Assembly (NCBI GenBank): GCA_016183985.1
Contig: JACPDN010000016.1
Location: forward strand, 36,084 to 100,083
DNA: 64,000 nt
Reading direction: 5' to 3'
Source of the DNA: Pseudomonadota bacterium
GTDB lineage: Bacteria > Pseudomonadota > Alphaproteobacteria > Dongiales > Dongiaceae
The notes under the pieces are model-generated. The model was not told the DNA's origin and did no database searches. It was given only the letters and a program-made list of their open reading frames with translations. Positions 60,874 to 64,000 of this stretch are shown here, piece by piece. A program made the position numbers and the translations under genes. The first letter of the stretch is position 1, and each line of letters starts with the position of its first letter.

Positions 60874-63711
60874 ATGACCGCGGCCCCCGCCAATAAGAAG
60901 CCGGATCACGTCTATCTCGTCGACGGATCGGGCTACATCTTCCGTGCCTTCCATGCCTTGCCGCCGCTCTCGCGCAGCGATGGCACGCCGGTCAATGCCG
61001 TGCTTGGCTTCTGCAACATGCTGCTGAAGCTGGTCGAGGATGCGGAAGCCGAATACATCGCGGTCATCTTCGATGCGGGCAGGAAGACCTTCCGCAACGA
61101 CATCTATGCCGAATACAAGGCGCATCGCCCGGAAGCGCCGCCGGAGCTGATCCCACAATTCGCCCTCATCCGCGAGGCGACGCGTGCCTTCAACGTCCCG
61201 GCGATCGAGATGCCGGGCTTCGAGGCGGACGATCTCATCGCCACCTACGCGACCCAGGCAGCCGCTGCGGGACATGAGGTCACGGTCGTTTCGTCCGACA
61301 AGGATCTGATGCAGCTGGTCGGCGAGCGTATCGCGCTCTTCGATCCGATGAAGAACCGCAAGATCGGCGAAGCCGAGGTGCTGGAGAAATTCGGCGTGAA
61401 GCCGGACAAGGTCGTCGACGTGCAATCGCTGGCGGGCGATTCCTCGGACAATGTGCCGGGCGTGCCGGGCATCGGCATCAAGACGGCTGCTGAACTGATC
61501 ACGACTTACGGCGATCTCGACACGCTGCTCGCCAAGGCCGGTGAGATCAAGCAGCCCAAGCGCCGCGAGAATCTGGTCAACAATGCCGAGCTTGCACGCA
61601 TCAGCCGCGATCTGGTGACCCTGAAGCGCGACGTGCCGGTCGAGCACAAGCTCGAAGAATTCGTGAAGCGCGACATCGATGGCACGGCGATGGAATTCGT
61701 CACCAAGAACGAATTCCGCTCGCTGGCTGCCAAGCTCAATGCGCGGTTGGGCGAAGCGTCGATCAAGGCGACACGGGCGGCCGGCGGTTTCACGGCACCC
61801 GCTGCGGCGGCGAGTGCCACACCCGCTGCGGCACCTGTGGCACAAAAGGAAGCGGCCAAGATCGGCGAGGGCTACGAACTGGTGCAGGATGAGGCGGCCC
61901 TCATTCGCTGGATCGATGCCGCCAACAAGACCGGGGCGCTTGCCTTCGATATCGAGACCACCTCGCTCAATGTGAATGAAGCGAAGCTGGTCGGCATGTC
62001 GCTCAGCACCCAAGCCGGCAAGGCTTGCTATGTGCCGGTGGGGCATGTGGGTGCCACGGGCGACCTGCTGGGCGGCGGCGCGGAAGCGCCTAAGCAAATT
62101 CCGCTGGCGCGTGCCATTGAGTTGCTGAGGCCGCTGCTCGAAGATGCCGCGGTGTTGAAGATCGGCCACAACATCAAATATGACATGGCAGTGATGGCAC
62201 GCTACGGCGTGAACATCGCGCCGATCGACGATTCCATGCTGATCTCCTATGTGCTCGAAGGCGGTGCACATGGTCATGGCATGGACGAGCTTTCGGAACT
62301 GCATCTCGGTCACGCGACGATCAAATTCGGCGATGTGGCCGGTACCGGCAAGCAGCAGGTGACCTTCGATCATGTCCCGCTCGACAAGGCGCTGGCTTAC
62401 GCGGCGGAAGATGCCGATGTGACGTGGCGCCTGCATGAGACCTTGAAGCCGCGCCTCATCGCCGAGCGGCTCATGACCATCTACGAGACCATCGAGCGGC
62501 CGCTCATTCCCGTGGTGGCGCAGATGGAGCGGGACGGCGTCAAGATCGACGCCAACGAACTCGGCCGCCTCTCCCAGGATTTCGCCAAGCGCATGGGCGA
62601 GATCGAGCGTGAGATCCATAATATTGCCGGGACCGAATTCAATGTCGGATCGCCCAAGCAACTGGGCGAGATCCTGTTCGACCAGTTGAAGCTGCCCGGC
62701 GGCAAGAAGGGCAAGACGGGTGCCTATGCGACTGGGGCCGATGTGCTGGAAGAACTGACGGTGAATTCGGGCCATCCGCTGCCGCAGAAGGTGCTGGATT
62801 GGCGCCAGCTGTCGAAGCTGAAAAGCACCTACACCGACGCGCTGCCACTGGCGATCAACCCGGAAACGGGCCGCGTGCACACGTCGTTCGCGTTGGCTGC
62901 GACCTCGACCGGGCGTTTGGCGTCGACCGATCCCAATCTGCAGAACATTCCCATTCGCACGGAAGAGGGCAGGAAGATCCGCCGCGCTTTCGTGGCGGAG
63001 CCGGGCAACATTCTGCTCTCGGTCGATTACAGCCAGATCGAATTGCGACTTGCCGCCGAGATGGCGGAGATCGAACCGCTGAAACAGGCCTTCCGCGACG
63101 GTGCCGACATTCATGCGATGACGGCAAGCCAGGTGTTCGGCGTGCCGGTCGAGGGCATGGACCCGATGGTGCGAAGGCAGGCGAAGGCGATCAATTTCGG
63201 CATCATCTATGGCATCTCGGCCTTCGGCCTCGCCCAACAGTTGGGCATCGCCCAAAGCGACGCGAAGGCCTATATCGAAGCCTATTTCAAACGCTATCCT
63301 GGCATCCGCGACTATATGGACCGGATGAAGAAGATCGCGCGTGAGAAGGGCTATGTCGAAACGCTGTTCGGGCGGCGTTGCTATGTGCCGGGGATCAACG
63401 ACAAGAACCCGGCCAGGCGCTCGTTCATGGAGCGTGCGGCGATCAACGCGCCACTGCAGGGCACGGCTGCCGACATCATCAAGCGCGCCATGATCCGCAT
63501 GCCGGCGGCGTTTGCGGAGGCCGGCCTCAAGGGCCGCATGCTGCTGCAGGTGCATGACGAACTCCTCTTCGAGGTGCCTTTGGCCGAGAAGGACGAGTCA
63601 GCGCGCGTCGCCCGCGCCATCATGGAAGGCGCGCATCTCCCCGCACGCGCAATCTCGGTCCCGCTCATCGCCGATGCGGGCACTGGACCGAATTGGGCTG
63701 AAGCGCATTGA
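60874..63711 (+). CDS. polA: DNA polymerase I
   Basis: A 945-residue enzyme for primer removal and gap repair. The 5'-nuclease is N-terminal (VYLVDGSGYIFRAFHAL, FEADDLIATYA and SGDSSDNVPG-like LAGDSSDNVPGVPGIGIKTA). The 3'-5' exonuclease retains Asp 359 and Glu 361 (AFDIETTSL), so proofreading is predicted. The polymerase domain has LLSVDYSQIELR (Asp 718), RRQAKAINFGIIYGISAFGLAQQL and LLQVHDELLFEVP (Asp 895). Length is normal. ATG 60874 follows TGAGCGCGCCTG with weak ribosome site and is next to the zinc-finger gene. Confidence 0.96.
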   Translation: MTAAPANKKPDHVYLVDGSGYIFRAFHALPPLSRSDGTPVNAVLGFCNMLLKLVEDAEAEYIAVIFDAGRKTFRNDIYAEYKAHRPEAPPELIPQFALIREATRAFNVPAIEMPGFEADDLIATYATQAAAAGHEVTVVSSDKDLMQLVGERIALFDPMKNRKIGEAEVLEKFGVKPDKVVDVQSLAGDSSDNVPGVPGIGIKTAAELITTYGDLDTLLAKAGEIKQPKRRENLVNNAELARISRDLVTLKRDVPVEHKLEEFVKRDIDGTAMEFVTKNEFRSLAAKLNARLGEASIKATRAAGGFTAPAAAASATPAAAPVAQKEAAKIGEGYELVQDEAALIRWIDAANKTGALAFDIETTSLNVNEAKLVGMSLSTQAGKACYVPVGHVGATGDLLGGGAEAPKQIPLARAIELLRPLLEDAAVLKIGHNIKYDMAVMARYGVNIAPIDDSMLISYVLEGGAHGHGMDELSELHLGHATIKFGDVAGTGKQQVTFDHVPLDKALAYAAEDADVTWRLHETLKPRLIAERLMTIYETIERPLIPVVAQMERDGVKIDANELGRLSQDFAKRMGEIEREIHNIAGTEFNVGSPKQLGEILFDQLKLPGGKKGKTGAYATGADVLEELTVNSGHPLPQKVLDWRQLSKLKSTYTDALPLAINPETGRVHTSFALAATSTGRLASTDPNLQNIPIRTEEGRKIRRAFVAEPGNILLSVDYSQIELRLAAEMAEIEPLKQAFRDGADIHAMTASQVFGVPVEGMDPMVRRQAKAINFGIIYGISAFGLAQQLGIAQSDAKAYIEAYFKRYPGIRDYMDRMKKIAREKGYVETLFGRRCYVPGINDKNPARRSFMERAAINAPLQGTAADIIKRAMIRMPAAFAEAGLKGRMLLQVHDELLFEVPLAEKDESARVARAIMEGAHLPARAISVPLIADAGTGPNWAEAH

Positions 63712-63754
63712 GGCATTGAGCGGGCGCCCGTCACTTGGCGCGCGCCCCTCCCAA

Positions 63755-63776
63755 CCCTCCCCCTGAAGGGAGAGGG
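63755..63776. repeat. Third copy of the CCCTCCCCCT hairpin
   Basis: CCCTCCCCCT-GAA-GGGAGAGGG lies 44 bp after the polA stop, in the same orientation as the inner hairpin at 44299-44320 and almost identical to it. Its placement after genes in two loci suggests a terminator-like or repeat-element role. Confidence 0.65.
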
Positions 63777-63890
63777 CTTTGGGGCTAAGCTCGCGCCAAC
63801 GCCTCGCTATCGCTCCCTCTTCCTTCAGGGTCTCGCTCTCTCGCATCCCCTTTCCTTCTCATCCGCTCATCTGTCATCGCTCGGGCAGTT

Positions 63891-64000
63891 ATGGTCGGCT
63901 TTTTGTCCCGCGCCGATGGGCGGTTGCGTCGGGATGTGCCTGCCCGGCCAGTGACCGGCTTTCACCCATCCGGTCGGGGACGGCGCTTTATCCCATGCGC
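63891..64000 (+). CDS. Possible gene start, open to the window edge
   Basis: From ATG 63891 a frame of 36 codons (MVGFLSRADGRLRRDVPARP...) is open to base 64000. No ribosome site is strong and no family is recognised. The gap from polA to here shows only the hairpin repeat. Confidence 0.25.
   Translation, partial: MVGFLSRADGRLRRDVPARPVTGFHPSGRGRRFIPC

Noticed and set aside
60625..63555. A 976-codon open frame antisense to polA
   Set aside because: It mirrors the polA reading frame in high-GC DNA; it has no recognisable domain, and polA has every family motif.

Overview
The window is high-GC DNA from a free-living alphaproteobacterium, most likely of the Rhodospirillales / Azospirillum-Dongia type. 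This is inferred from gene content: DUF3572 protein, HemP/Bfd/Bfr iron genes, TRAP uronate uptake, and a rhizobial-style glpRDSTPQUV glycerol locus. No rRNA is present to fix the species. I see one tRNA, no CRISPR array, no prophage, no transposase or integrase. Most of the window is ordinary, tightly packed chromosome.

Layout. 1-5.5 kb: an rRNA pseudouridine synthase (cut by the window edge), a PuuD-like peptidase, tadA, a PuuB-like oxidase, recX and a cis-3-hydroxy-L-proline dehydratase. 5.7-7.7 kb: an orphan membrane sensor kinase. 7.7-15.3 kb: a hexuronate locus. A FadR-type regulator, kdgD, uronate dehydrogenase, an enolase-superfamily enzyme and an amidohydrolase lie on the minus strand, facing a TRAP transporter (dctPQM) across an intergenic region with three TTGT-N3-ACAA-like sites. 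15.3-20.3 kb: a TetR-controlled RND efflux operon with a clear palindromic operator. 20.4-22.3 kb: a small Cys/His protein and a Tat-exported multicopper oxidase. 22.3-27.7 kb: mgsA, a TauD-type dioxygenase with a YdhS-like FAD protein, a cupin/SDR pair, and a sulfate-binding protein. The tauD-like and sbp genes share a 62-bp promoter element at the same distance from their starts.

27.8-38.1 kb: murJ, then the complete glycerol locus (GlpR, GlpD, two ATPases, two permeases, GlpU, GlpV). The two ATPases have complementary defects that leave one canonical ATP site. 38.2-39.5 kb: bfr, bfd and hemP, with two Fur-like boxes. 39.7-44.9 kb: a dienelactone hydrolase-like protein, a family-3 binding protein, a hydroxyacyl-CoA dehydrogenase-like protein, a cobalt-type nitrile hydratase with its activator, and a YaiI-family protein. 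45.1-48 kb: a DEAD-box helicase behind a structured leader, and a small membrane protein.

48-58.1 kb: a copper/stress module. It holds a CBS protein beside a perfect FNR-type box, a second small Cys/His protein, a YncE-like beta-propeller with a Met-rich loop, a DUF411 protein, a CPC-type Cu-ATPase, otsB-otsA, a Crp/Fnr regulator and a ClC channel. The stretch from about 53.1 to 58.1 kb looks visibly poorer in G+C than its flanks and ends beside tRNA-Arg(CCG), so it may be acquired. 58.3-64 kb returns to core chromosome: DUF3572 protein, a lipoprotein hydrolase, an ABC ATPase, a zinc-finger protein missing from simple ORF lists because of its size, and polA. Several short palindromic repeats of two families lie between genes.
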